Below, piece after piece: positions 26,198 through 35,030 of a DNA stretch of 64,000 bases. The stretch is from NCBI GenBank assembly GCA_028281885.1, contig JANQJA010000020.1, positions 62,001 through 126,000 of the forward strand, in the 5' to 3' direction. Within the stretch, counting starts at the first letter, position 1; every line of letters starts with the position of its first letter. The stretch comes from Pseudomonadales bacterium. GTDB lineage: Bacteria; Pseudomonadota; Gammaproteobacteria; Pseudomonadales; Azotimanducaceae. Position numbers and translations under genes: made by a program. The notes beneath the pieces are model-generated. The model was given only the letters and a program-made list of their open reading frames with translations. It made no database searches and was not told where the DNA came from.

Positions 26198-27805
26198 ATG
26201 ATACTGGATGCAGGAAAACGACAAGGCGCTCTGGTGCAGCTCGCCTCAGCGTCGTTTGATCTTGTTGTGATCGGTGGCGGCATCACCGGCGCGGGCATCT
26301 TTCGGGATGCTGCCGCCAGGGGGCTGTCTGTCGCGCTCATTGAAGCCGACGATTTCTCATCCGGGACTTCCAGCAAGTCTTCAAAATTGATTCACGGGGG
26401 CCTGCGTTATCTCGCCATGGGGCATGTTCACGTGGTGCGGGAAGCCGCCCTGGAACGGAAACAGGTTCACCGCATCGCGCCTCATCTGGCGGAGCCCCGG
26501 TGGTTGATGCTGCCGGCCCGTGATCGATGGCAGTGGCTGGCCTTCAAGGTGGGTGTCATGGCCTACGAGTGGCTGGGCCAGGTCGGTACGGAGGATCGTC
26601 ATTTTGATCTTTCAGGTGCCGCGCTCAGCGAATTCGAGCCGCTCATTGACGCGGGTCGCTTCCCACGTGCCTGTGTCTATCGAGAGTATCTGACTGATGA
26701 CTCGCGACTGGTGCTGGCAAATATTCGGGCTGGTATTGGCGACGGCGGTATTGCCACCAATCGACTACCGGTGATCGGAATCACTCGCGATCGAAATCGG
26801 GTGGCAGGGGTCATTGCCCGCTGTCAGCTCACCGGTGAAGAAGTCAGGGTTCGTGGCCGGGCGGTCGTTAACGCTGCCGGACCCTGGGCGGAGCAATTGT
26901 GTCAGCTTGAGGGATCGCCGCTGCCGAAGGCGCTGACATTGTCCAAGGGCATCCATGTGGTAATCGATCGGGCGCGGCTGCCGATCAGCCGCATGGTGCT
27001 GGTGGTGGCCGAGGATCGGCGACCTGTTTTCATGATTCCGCGCGGTGCCGTGGTCTATATCGGCACCACTGACGTGCCGGTTGACGGCCCGCAGCTCTGG
27101 CCGGAGGTCACGGCGGAAGAAGTGAGTTACCTGTTGCGGCCGATCGAACGCTACTGTGGCGTGCGACTGTTTCCGGAGGACTGTCTCGTGTCCTGGGCGG
27201 GGCTTCGTCCCCTGATTGCCCAGCCTGGCAAGTCCACGCGGGAAATTTCCCGGCGAGACGAGATCTGGGTTAGTGACGGGGGCTTGATAACCGTCGCTGG
27301 CGGCAAGCTAACCGGCTACCGCAAGATGGCCGAGGATACGGTTGCCAGGGCTTGCCGACTGCTCGATATATCCTGCCAGCCACCACCGCAGACCCCCTTG
27401 CCCGGTGGCGATTTTAATGTGCCGATAGAGACGCTGGCGAGGGACCTCGCGCAGCGGTATCCAATGTCGAATGCCTCGGCCCGTCGCCTGGTGTCCCTGT
27501 ACGGCACTGAAAGTGAGCAGATACTGGCGCTGGGTGCGAACCGTGTTGCCGACTCCGATGTGGTCGCAGGCGAGGTCGACTGGGCCATTGAGTACGAGGG
27601 TGCCCTGAGCCTCGAAGATATTCTCTATCGCCGACTCCGTGTGGCGTACTACCTGCCCGCCGATGTTGATCGGCTGGCGGAGCCTGTATCGCATCTTGCC
27701 GCGCGCCGTCTCGACTGGACGGAACAGGAGCGGGTGGCGCAGCTGTCGGCGTTCAGGGAACGACTCACCGAGGATCGGCCGGCGATGCCAGGTCAGCGCG
27801 GCTGA
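26198..27805 (+). CDS. glpD: Glycerol-3-phosphate dehydrogenase (FAD)
   Basis: About 535 residues from the ATG at 26198; the frame is open a further 17 codons upstream, but this start gives the usual short leader. GlpD oxidises sn-glycerol-3-phosphate to dihydroxyacetone phosphate and passes electrons to quinone at the inner membrane. The FAD-binding VVIGGGITGAGI and the family signature SSKLIHGGLRYL are clear, and the C-terminal DAO_C domain is present. No glpK or glpF is nearby. A dyad operator candidate lies about 280 nt upstream. Confidence 0.93.
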   Translation: MILDAGKRQGALVQLASASFDLVVIGGGITGAGIFRDAAARGLSVALIEADDFSSGTSSKSSKLIHGGLRYLAMGHVHVVREAALERKQVHRIAPHLAEPRWLMLPARDRWQWLAFKVGVMAYEWLGQVGTEDRHFDLSGAALSEFEPLIDAGRFPRACVYREYLTDDSRLVLANIRAGIGDGGIATNRLPVIGITRDRNRVAGVIARCQLTGEEVRVRGRAVVNAAGPWAEQLCQLEGSPLPKALTLSKGIHVVIDRARLPISRMVLVVAEDRRPVFMIPRGAVVYIGTTDVPVDGPQLWPEVTAEEVSYLLRPIERYCGVRLFPEDCLVSWAGLRPLIAQPGKSTREISRRDEIWVSDGGLITVAGGKLTGYRKMAEDTVARACRLLDISCQPPPQTPLPGGDFNVPIETLARDLAQRYPMSNASARRLVSLYGTESEQILALGANRVADSDVVAGEVDWAIEYEGALSLEDILYRRLRVAYYLPADVDRLAEPVSHLAARRLDWTEQERVAQLSAFRERLTEDRPAMPGQRG

Positions 27806-27910
27806 GTTGCTAAACAAGTTCACTTTGTTTGCCGGGGCAAGGGACCCTGCTGGACAGAGAGTCACCTGCTGTGAGCTAATCTGTCGAAACTTAATAGAGT
27901 GAGATGGTAT

Positions 27911-28702
27911 ATGCCGTTTGAGTGCCTGGAGTTTTCGTCCAGCGACCACATTGCAGTGATGACGCTGAACCGACCCGATAAACTGAATGCATTGAATGCG
28001 GAGATCCGCGAGGAAATTTATCAGGTCTGCGATCAGATTCGGGACGATGACGACATCCGTGCCGTTATCATCACGGGTGCAGGCAGAGGATTCTGCTCGG
28101 GTGCTGATGTGACCGGCCCGCCGGGAGCGAGAGACGAGTCGCAGAATGCCAGGCTCGATAATTACGGCTGGGTGGGCAAGCTTGCCAGCACCATCTATGA
28201 ACTCGATAAGCCGACAATAGCAGTTATGAATGGTGTCGCGGCCGGTGCCGGTATGAGCGTGGCGCTTGCCTGCGATATGAGAATCGGCAGTGCCCAGTCC
28301 CGATTCAAGACCGTCTTTGCCGAGCGTGGTTTGTCGCCTGATACCGGGATGTCCTATTTTCTGCCGCGAGTTGTGGGTTACTCGCGCGCTGTCGATTTGT
28401 TCTTTACGTCGCGAAATGTCGGTGGGGAAGAGGCCTATCGGATTGGATTGCTGGATCGGCTGGTCGCGCCGGAAGACATCATGGATTGCGCTTATGAAGT
28501 TGCCGCGCAGATGACGGCGTTGCCGCCGATGGCGCTTCGTTCTGGCAAGCGGGTCTTTCAGCTCAATATGAGCCAGGATTTTCATCAGGCCCTGCATACC
28601 GAACACGCCGGTTTGATCTTTGCGCAGCGTTCGCCCGATGATCAGAAGGAACAGCGTGCTGCATTCGTTGAAAAACGTAAACCGACATTTACCGGAACCT
28701 GA
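27911..28702 (+). CDS. Enoyl-CoA hydratase/isomerase family protein
   Basis: 263 residues from the ATG at 27911. The crotonase fold is shown by VMTLNRPDKLNALNAE, the first oxyanion strand GAGRGFCSGADV, and GVAAGAGMSVALACDMRI. A catalytic glutamate is plausible in FAERGLSPDTGMSYFLPR. Many family members hydrate enoyl-CoA in beta-oxidation, but isomerase or other crotonase activities are possible. Upstream spacer 27806-27910 contains a weak AAACAAG/CTTTGTTT hairpin that may end glpD transcription. Confidence 0.9.
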   Translation: MPFECLEFSSSDHIAVMTLNRPDKLNALNAEIREEIYQVCDQIRDDDDIRAVIITGAGRGFCSGADVTGPPGARDESQNARLDNYGWVGKLASTIYELDKPTIAVMNGVAAGAGMSVALACDMRIGSAQSRFKTVFAERGLSPDTGMSYFLPRVVGYSRAVDLFFTSRNVGGEEAYRIGLLDRLVAPEDIMDCAYEVAAQMTALPPMALRSGKRVFQLNMSQDFHQALHTEHAGLIFAQRSPDDQKEQRAAFVEKRKPTFTGT

Positions 28703-28721
28703 CTAGGGGTGGTCCAGAGCG

Positions 28722-29063
28722 TTGCCACGTTATGATTATTATTGCGAAGTGAACGGGCGTACGGTGGAAGTGGTTCACCGCATTGATGAACGACTATCGA
28801 CCTGGGGCGAAGTTTGTACGGCCGCAGGGATTGATACCGGCGAAACACGACCTGATACCTCCGTACGTCGGGTGATTACCTCGCCGCCCATGGCGAATAC
28901 CCCGGTGGGCAATAGCCATCTCAAGAATCTGGGGTTCACCAAGCTGGAAAAACGATACGACGGCAACTATGAGAATGTGACGAGAACCGGCGGTGAATCT
29001 CGCATCATCAAGCCGGGGGAAGCTGCCACCATGCCCCATTTTCACAAGAAGCACAGCGACTGA
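28722..29063 (+). CDS. Degenerate FmdB-like protein
   Basis: 113 residues with a TTG start. The N terminus PRYDYYCEVNGRTVEVVHRI follows the FmdB pattern, but the second cysteine of the first pair and the entire second CxxC pair are missing, so zinc binding as in FmdB is unlikely. Similar variant proteins exist in other proteobacteria. Its stop overlaps the YciI-like start by 1 nt, suggesting an operon with the enoyl-CoA hydratase upstream. Function unknown. Confidence 0.66.
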   Translation: MPRYDYYCEVNGRTVEVVHRIDERLSTWGEVCTAAGIDTGETRPDTSVRRVITSPPMANTPVGNSHLKNLGFTKLEKRYDGNYENVTRTGGESRIIKPGEAATMPHFHKKHSD

Positions 29064-29518
29064 TGAGCAGCCTGCGCCTGCTGCTGCTGTTCGCCGTGGT
29101 CTCGCTTGCCATCCCTTCGGCAGCCTTGGCGGATTCAGGATACTACCTGCTGATTTATCGGCCGGGACCGAACTGGGACGATCGGGTACCCTTCGCAAGC
29201 CAACCTGGCATCAAGGCGCACAAGGCCTATCTGGAAGAACTTTTTGGTAACGATGTGGTTCGCATGGGCGGAGAAATCGCTGATCAGCCCGGCGCCATGG
29301 CGTTGTTGCGTGTGGGTACCCGTGATGAAGCCCGGGCAGTGGCTGACAAGGATCCGGCGGTGCTGAATCGAATTCTTGATGTGGACATTGTGAGCTGGCA
29401 GGTGGATCTGTCATCGATGCGCCACATGACTCGCCGCCAGGAACCGGTGCGGGACCCCAACGTGCCGTTTCGAATCGAACGTCTCGACCCGGATGCGCCA
29501 ATCAATCTGAAGGACTAG
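29063..29518 (+). CDS. Exported YciI-like protein
   Basis: 151 residues beginning with a signal peptide (LRLLLLFAVVSLAIPSAALA). A YciI-type ferredoxin-like domain follows, with the pattern YYLLIYRPGPNW, then HKAYLEELFGNDVVRMGGEI and the DPAVLNRILDVDIVSW strand. YciI domains are usually cytoplasmic, with an unclear enzymatic role and a conserved His-Asp pair, so an exported copy is uncommon. It overlaps the end of the convergent DsbA gene by 17 nt. Confidence 0.72.
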   Translation: MSSLRLLLLFAVVSLAIPSAALADSGYYLLIYRPGPNWDDRVPFASQPGIKAHKAYLEELFGNDVVRMGGEIADQPGAMALLRVGTRDEARAVADKDPAVLNRILDVDIVSWQVDLSSMRHMTRRQEPVRDPNVPFRIERLDPDAPINLKD

Positions 29519-30200
29519 CCTTCCCCGTCGAGGTGCGCATGGTCACCAGGTGATCCATGACATCGAGCATTCTGGACAGACCTACGTTCGGGGTGGGGCG
29601 AACGAGGTATTCGCCGTTGATGACGATCGCCGGCACGCTTGGAACCTTGAGTTGGCGTACCAGTTGATCTGCCCGCTGAATCCTGCCACTGATCATCGAA
29701 GAGTTGAAGATCGAGCGAAACCGGACCGGGTCCACGCCTCTTTCTTCGAGGAAAGTGGTGATCGCCTCGGCTGAATCGAGCCGCCGGCGCACTTCGTGGA
29801 TGGCACGAAACAATGCGCTGTGGTGGTCCTCGAGAATATCCATCTCTTCCATCGTGTAGTAGGTTCTGGCCAACAGGCGCCAGGTGGTGTTGGAAGTCGC
29901 CGGCATACGAACGAAGGTGACCGATTCGGTGTTCTTGTCGACCCAGTTGTTCAAGTCATTGTCGAAGTTGTAGCAATGAATACAGCCGTAGGAGAAGAAT
30001 TCCATGACCTCCACGCGATCGCCGCGAACCCGTCTCGGTTCCTCGATCCGAAAGTAATGCTCTCCTTCGACGAATTCCCCCAGCGGTGCTTCTGAGATGA
30101 TGAGGGTGTAGAAGTACCCGAAGACAGCAATACTGACCAGAGCGATTGCTCCAACCAGGGCCTTCTGCCAGAGCAGGAATCGACTTTGGTGTTTTGCCAT
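29502..30200 (-). CDS. Membrane-anchored DsbA-like thiol:disulfide protein
   Basis: 232 residues from the ATG complement 30198-30200. An N-terminal helix (about 14-35) anchors it in the inner membrane without an obvious cleavage site. The thioredoxin-fold part carries the CIHC active site in FFSYGCIHCYNF and the cis-Pro loop VPAIVI. DsbA proteins introduce disulfides into exported proteins; the CIHC dipeptide is close to the E. coli CPHC. No dsbB is nearby. Confidence 0.88.
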   Translation of the reverse strand: MAKHQSRFLLWQKALVGAIALVSIAVFGYFYTLIISEAPLGEFVEGEHYFRIEEPRRVRGDRVEVMEFFSYGCIHCYNFDNDLNNWVDKNTESVTFVRMPATSNTTWRLLARTYYTMEEMDILEDHHSALFRAIHEVRRRLDSAEAITTFLEERGVDPVRFRSIFNSSMISGRIQRADQLVRQLKVPSVPAIVINGEYLVRPTPNVGLSRMLDVMDHLVTMRTSTGKASPSD

Positions 30201-30305
30201 TGCGGGTTTTCCAGTTACAGGACGGGTCGTCATTATAGCGATGGTCGAGGGGGCTGGAATACATCTGTATACTCGATGGCCTTTTGACATTGATGGAGAA
30301 CCGAC

Positions 30306-31214
30306 ATGACTCGTATGCCTGCTCTGAGTCTTGCGGCAGTACCTGGTCGTCGCAAGGCGACCATTGAGCTCGCCCAGGAGATTGAGAAGAGAGGATTTAC
30401 CGGCATTTTTGCACCCAGCTTCTCTGATTCTCTTTCGCTGTGTGAAGCGCTCGCTTTTGCGACCAAAGATATCGTATTCGGCACCAGTATCATGCCGATC
30501 TACTTCCGCAGTCCTACAGACTTCGCCCAGACAGCGTCGTTTATCCATGAAGTGTCCGATGGTCGGTTCAGATTCGGTATCGGTGTCAGCCACGCCCCTG
30601 CGCTCAAGGCGAGAGGCGTCTCCGCGGGCAAGCCACTGAGCGACACACGGGATTTTGTTCAGGCTTTGCGAGACGTGCCGCGAGCAGGAGAGTTGCCGCC
30701 GATTGTGCTGGCAACCCTAAGGAAAAAAATGATCGCGCTCTCAGAGGAGATTTCCAGTGGCATGGTGTTTGCGAACGGTGCGCGCTCTCATATGCAGAGT
30801 TCCCTGTCAGTGATTTCAGATGCGACCCGATCCGGCGATGATTTTTTTGTCGGCGACATGATTCCCACCTGTGTGAGCGATGACATCGAGGCTGCCAAGG
30901 CCGTGAACAGGAGAACGCTCACCAGCTATGCCATGTTGCCCAACTATCGTAATTACTGGAAAGAAGCCGGCTACGAAGAAGAGATGAACGGGATCGAGGC
31001 TGCCCTTGAGAAAGGTGATACCGATGCGGTGCCAGGGTTTCTGACCGACGAGTGGCTGGCGGACACGACCTTGTTTGGTCCTGCCGAAAGAATTCGCGAT
31101 GAGTTGGAAGGCTGGTTCGACGCCGGGATCAAGACGCCGATACTTGTGCCTTCGTCGGCCAATGGCGGCCAGATGGTGGCCTTCGAAGAACTTTTTGCGG
31201 TATTTGAGGGGTAG
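30306..31214 (+). CDS. LLM-class oxidoreductase, putatively F420-dependent
   Basis: A 302-residue luciferase-like TIM barrel. Family marks include GFTGIFAPSF, IVFGTSIMPIYFRSP, and a C-terminal helix-strand around LFGPAERIRDELEGWFDAGI. This subgroup resembles F420-dependent rather than bacterial luciferase-type enzymes, but sequence alone does not separate FMN from F420 use. An F420 pathway is encoded 4 kb away, which makes F420 more likely. It is followed 5 nt later by an SDR gene, so the two may act on one pathway. Confidence 0.82.
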   Translation: MTRMPALSLAAVPGRRKATIELAQEIEKRGFTGIFAPSFSDSLSLCEALAFATKDIVFGTSIMPIYFRSPTDFAQTASFIHEVSDGRFRFGIGVSHAPALKARGVSAGKPLSDTRDFVQALRDVPRAGELPPIVLATLRKKMIALSEEISSGMVFANGARSHMQSSLSVISDATRSGDDFFVGDMIPTCVSDDIEAAKAVNRRTLTSYAMLPNYRNYWKEAGYEEEMNGIEAALEKGDTDAVPGFLTDEWLADTTLFGPAERIRDELEGWFDAGIKTPILVPSSANGGQMVAFEELFAVFEG

Positions 31215-31219
31215 GCGCG

Positions 31220-32050
31220 ATGGGTGTTCTAGACGGGCAGCGAGCACTGATAACCGGAGGCGGCAGCGGCATTGGCCTGGCCTGCGCCATCTGCTTGGCC
31301 AGGGATGGTGCGAGCGTCCTGCTCATGGGGAGAAATCGTGAGCGCCTGGATAGGGGGGCGGCGGAGGTTCGCGCCGCGGCGCCGGATTCTGAAGTATTGA
31401 CCTGCGCGGGCGACGTGACCATCGAAGACGATGTGGCTGGTGCGGTCGCCGCGGCGGCCGGGGACAAGGGGCTGGATATTGCGGTTGCCAGTGCCGGTCG
31501 AGGCGCCCTGGCACCGATCCTGGTTCAGGAGTCGGAAGGGTGGGATGCGACCATGCAAACCAACCTGAATGGTGTCTTTTATACGATCAAGCATGCCGCA
31601 AGGTCGATGGCATCTTCTGATGGTGGCGCCATCTGCACCATCTCTTCCATTGCGGGCATCAGGACTCATCGATACATGGGTACCTACTGCGTGAGCAAGG
31701 CCGCTGTCGATATGCTGGTTCGTAACAGTGCTGACGAACTGGGCCAGAACAACATCCGGGTCAATAGTGTCTGCCCGGGATTGGTGGATACGGAGATTGC
31801 GACCGGACTGCTGACGACGGATGACGTTTATAATGACTATCTGGATTGTATGCCGATTAGCCGTAATGGTGTGCCCGATGACATCGGCCAGGCGGTGAGA
31901 TTTCTATGCGGGCCGGAGTCGAGCTGGATAACCGGCGTGGTTCTCAGTGTCGATGGCGGTCACCATCTTCGTCGCGGTCCCAACGTGGAACCATTTTCAC
32001 GTGCCAGGTTTGGTGACGATATAACTGAGGGGCGGCTGGGGCGCGATTAG
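31220..32050 (+). CDS. Short-chain dehydrogenase/reductase
   Basis: A 276-residue classical SDR. The cofactor loop is TGGGSGIGLA (residues about 11-20), the catalytic motif YCVSK follows ISSIAG, and NIRVNSVCPGLVDT is present. An extended C terminus of about 25 residues beyond the SVDGG motif is typical of some hydroxyacyl or steroid dehydrogenases. Substrate unknown. It is adjacent to the LLM oxidoreductase and overlaps the convergent acyl-CoA synthetase by 4 nt. Confidence 0.9.
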   Translation: MGVLDGQRALITGGGSGIGLACAICLARDGASVLLMGRNRERLDRGAAEVRAAAPDSEVLTCAGDVTIEDDVAGAVAAAAGDKGLDIAVASAGRGALAPILVQESEGWDATMQTNLNGVFYTIKHAARSMASSDGGAICTISSIAGIRTHRYMGTYCVSKAAVDMLVRNSADELGQNNIRVNSVCPGLVDTEIATGLLTTDDVYNDYLDCMPISRNGVPDDIGQAVRFLCGPESSWITGVVLSVDGGHHLRRGPNVEPFSRARFGDDITEGRLGRD

Positions 32051-33843
32051 AATCGTACCTGACGGGCCATAATCTGGTCGTAATAGTCAGCGTCCAGTCG
32101 ACAGTAGGCTTTGGCATCTGGCTTCCAGACCAATAGCTCATCCTCGACCTGGTTCAGATGAAATGCCTGATCCCGCAGGTCATTCTTCTGAAGTTTGTGG
32201 GTTGACGTTGTTGGTAACTCAGGCAGCACGCGGATGAATATCGGGCGGGCGTAGGCCGGCAGATTCTGGTTGATGTGCTGCGAAAGTGACGTCAGATCCG
32301 GTTTTCTGATACCCCGGAATACAACCGCAGCCATGCCTGCCCGGCCATCGGTGCCAGGTATCTCTACGCCGTAGACGTTGGAGAACTCTATATCTTCATG
32401 CTGATTGATAATCTCGCCGACCTCGTTGGTTGAAACGTTCTCACTCTTCCAGCGGAAGGTATCGCCAATCCGGTCAACAAACTGGTAATGGGTTAGCCCA
32501 AAAGCAAAGCCGACATCCACCGTTCGCATCAGGTCACCGCTGTTGAAGTAGACATCTCCCTGCTTGCAGACGTTCCGGACAAGCTTCTTCTCGGTGGCTT
32601 CGGGATCAGTATATCCGTCGAAGCTGGACTTCTCGGTAACTTCAATCAGCAAGAGTCCGGGCGTGCCCGGTTCGGCCTCGACGCAGGTGTTGTTGCTATT
32701 GCGAATAATCTCATCCGCGGCGACATCGTAGCTGACCAGTTTCACAGGCGCGCTTGATACACCAATTGTGAAGTCCTTGTTGAAAACGTTGGCGAAACCG
32801 CCGTTGCCTTCACTGGCGGCATAGAACTCGCCGATTCTTTCAATGCCAAACCGGTTCTTGAATTCACTCCATATGTCTGGCCGCAGCCCGTTGCCAACAA
32901 TCGAGCGAATCGGGTTGTCCTGATCGTTTTCCTGCGGCTCGGTAGACATCAGATAGCGGATAAACTCGCCAATATAGATAAACGAAGTGCACTGATTTTC
33001 GCGGATGTCGTCCCAGAACTGGCTTACCGAGAGCCGTCGCCTGATAACTGACCCTGCGCCTGTCAGGAAGCCGGCGAGCAGACCAATCACGAGCCCGGTA
33101 CCGTGGTACAGGGGCAGGCAGTTGTAGATGCGGTCGCTGGGCTTGAGAAGGAGCAGCAGGTTCGCGGAAAGACCCGCGCCTACCAGTGCACGTCTGGCGG
33201 AAACAATGGCAGCCTTGGGCAGTCCGGTGGTCCCTGACGTGAAGATGTAGAAGACCGTTTCACTGACGCGAGTGTCGTTGGCTTCCGGCGGTGTGGTGGT
33301 CGCGATCGTCGTATCGGTGGATGACAAAGGTAGTGCCCAGTCGGGTATCTCGTCGTTGTCCGTATCCGCCACCATGAGATAATCACGCCCCTGTTCGAGA
33401 TGGATGTCATCCAGGGCCGGTTCGATCGACGCGATCATTTCACTGCCAACAATGCATTTTTTTGATTCGATCAGGTTGATGCAGTGAACCAGCGGTCGAC
33501 CGATCAGGTTGGTGTTGATCATTCCTGTTATCGCGCCCAGCTTTCCGATCCCTACCAGGCTGGTAACAAAATCGATCCGGTTTTGCATGAACAGGGCAAC
33601 ACAGTCTCCGCGACCAATGCCCTCGGTTTTGAGGCGATTGGCGATACGGTTTGCGCGTTGGTCGAGTTCGCGCCAGGTGACGGTTTCGGTTTCCGAGATC
33701 AGGGCGATCGACTCGGGATACTTTTCAGCATTTTGCATCACGAGCAATGCGACCGAGCCGATTGTGTCCGGAGACGGTGGCTTGGTGATCGCTGCGCGAA
33801 TCAACAGTTTCAGATCACCAAAAAATTTACCTACTGAACCCAT
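32047..33843 (-). CDS. Long-chain/very-long-chain acyl-CoA synthetase (FATP/FadD6 type)
   Basis: A 598-residue adenylate-forming enzyme. The AMP-binding loop is FTSGTTGLPKAA, with the motif FYAASEGNGGF in the middle and DRIGDTFRWKSENVST near the end. Those are the marks of the fatty acid transport protein/FadD6 branch, which activates long and very long fatty acids or sterol side chains to CoA thioesters. It could feed beta-oxidation with the enoyl-CoA hydratase and thiolase in this window; that is inference. Confidence 0.9.
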   Translation of the reverse strand: MGSVGKFFGDLKLLIRAAITKPPSPDTIGSVALLVMQNAEKYPESIALISETETVTWRELDQRANRIANRLKTEGIGRGDCVALFMQNRIDFVTSLVGIGKLGAITGMINTNLIGRPLVHCINLIESKKCIVGSEMIASIEPALDDIHLEQGRDYLMVADTDNDEIPDWALPLSSTDTTIATTTPPEANDTRVSETVFYIFTSGTTGLPKAAIVSARRALVGAGLSANLLLLLKPSDRIYNCLPLYHGTGLVIGLLAGFLTGAGSVIRRRLSVSQFWDDIRENQCTSFIYIGEFIRYLMSTEPQENDQDNPIRSIVGNGLRPDIWSEFKNRFGIERIGEFYAASEGNGGFANVFNKDFTIGVSSAPVKLVSYDVAADEIIRNSNNTCVEAEPGTPGLLLIEVTEKSSFDGYTDPEATEKKLVRNVCKQGDVYFNSGDLMRTVDVGFAFGLTHYQFVDRIGDTFRWKSENVSTNEVGEIINQHEDIEFSNVYGVEIPGTDGRAGMAAVVFRGIRKPDLTSLSQHINQNLPAYARPIFIRVLPELPTTSTHKLQKNDLRDQAFHLNQVEDELLVWKPDAKAYCRLDADYYDQIMARQVRF

Positions 33844-34279
33844 TGCAACTCCGTCCCGGTCGATACCTAGCGTTAGCGATCATACGATGACTGATAATCG
33901 TCACCCAACTGTGTTCGTGGTCACCGTACCCGATTCGACAACCCGGGCAATGGTGCGCGTGTGCGAGAGGAGCTCGTTGAAAGCGACGCAAATGCCCGTA
34001 TTGTCAGTGGTTTTACGTCGTCCACTGAGGGTCAGATGTCGACAAAACCGCTTCGATCATGTCGTTTGCGCTGTAAATAAGGGCGTCTTGCCGATTCAAG
34101 ACCTGACTTATGCACACGTGACCCTGATTGCCGGGGGCGTGGTTATAGATTTCCATAAGGTACTGAAATGTTAGCGGGGTAAGCCTAATTCATTGAAAAT
34201 ACTGAATAATTTTTCGGACACTTTGAGTTGTCAGTACCGGCCTGGTTCAGCCTGGTTGTTGCGGCGCAATAATATGCCG

Positions 34280-34303
34280 GAGTTATCACCAAAGTTATCC
34301 ACA
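34280..34303 (+). promoter_or_regulatory. DnaA-box-containing 24-nt element, copy 2
   Basis: Ends in TTATCCACA, and matches the 22129-22152 element at 21 of 24 positions. Here the box is centred in an inverted repeat, CAAAGTT and AACTTTG with a 6-nt spacer (34290-34309). It lies 76 nt before the trmY-like gene. The 536-nt gap 33844-34379 holds no recognisable gene. Confidence 0.45.
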
Positions 34304-34379
34304 ACTTTGTTCTGCTGTAAGACTTTACTCACTTTGGAACCGGCTCTAGATTGCGCTTTTCGACCCAGAGCCCGTCTCC

Positions 34380-34985
34380 GTGCCTGAATTTATCGTTCGT
34401 GCCCACAGCGCCCCGACCGAGCCAGAAGCTTTTCTGGCCGGGTTGGGTACTGATCTTCATGTTGAATACCTGGCCCAGATCCTGGTCGCCGGTCTGTTTG
34501 TTTCCCAGGGTCATCGCCGGGATGATTGTCTGACGCTGGTGCTGGAAAACTCACGGGACTATTCGCGCGCGCTGACTTTTGACGGTAATCAGCTCGGGAC
34601 AGTCGGTGGCATGACAGAGCAGCAGGTGCTGAATCTGATTGCGGCCGCGCTGCGCGATGCGCGGCAGCTGACCAAGGAAGCCGTCGTCACCGCCAGCAAT
34701 GGCGTCATTGTCCGCGCGACCAGTTTCGAACGCCTGCTGGAGTCCAGGCTGGCGGAGCGACCGGTGTTCCTGCTGGACAGGAAAGGGGAAGACATACGCG
34801 GTACCGACTGCCCGGAGCAGGCCTGTTTTGTACTGACCGACCACGTGCCCCTGCCGAAGAACCTGAGAAAATCGCTATTGCGTCGTGGCGCTGTTCCTGT
34901 CTCGCTGGGGCCGGTGATGTTACATGCGTCCCAGTGCATCGTGCTGGTGCAGAACGAATATGATCGCCTGTACTCGGGCAGGTGA
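34380..34985 (+). CDS. trmY: TrmY-like SPOUT RNA methyltransferase (DUF358/COG1901)
   Basis: A 201-residue protein with a GTG start. It matches archaeal TrmY along its length: the N-terminal FIVRAHSAP, FVSQGHRRDDCLTLVLEN, the central ERPVFLLDRKGEDI, and the SPOUT-knot C terminus FVLTDHVPLP, SLGPVMLHASQCI and QNEYDR. Archaeal TrmY N1-methylates pseudouridine 54 of tRNA. Bacterial homologues occur sporadically and their substrate is unclear, since bacteria normally have m5U54. It heads the run of F420 genes, 45 nt before npdG. The symbol denotes homology, not proven activity. Confidence 0.86.
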   Translation: MPEFIVRAHSAPTEPEAFLAGLGTDLHVEYLAQILVAGLFVSQGHRRDDCLTLVLENSRDYSRALTFDGNQLGTVGGMTEQQVLNLIAAALRDARQLTKEAVVTASNGVIVRATSFERLLESRLAERPVFLLDRKGEDIRGTDCPEQACFVLTDHVPLPKNLRKSLLRRGAVPVSLGPVMLHASQCIVLVQNEYDRLYSGR

Positions 34986-35030
34986 ATATTTGATAATGCG
35001 ATGCTTTGTTTCCCCGGCGGATAATCAGGT

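Noticed and set aside
27308-28606. A 432-codon minus-strand frame across glpD and the enoyl-CoA hydratase
   Set aside because: It is antisense to two clear enzyme genes and has no domain-like pattern.
33886-34174. A possible 96-codon plus-strand frame in the gap before the F420 operon
   Set aside because: Composition and sequence show no family resemblance, and no good ribosome-binding site precedes it.
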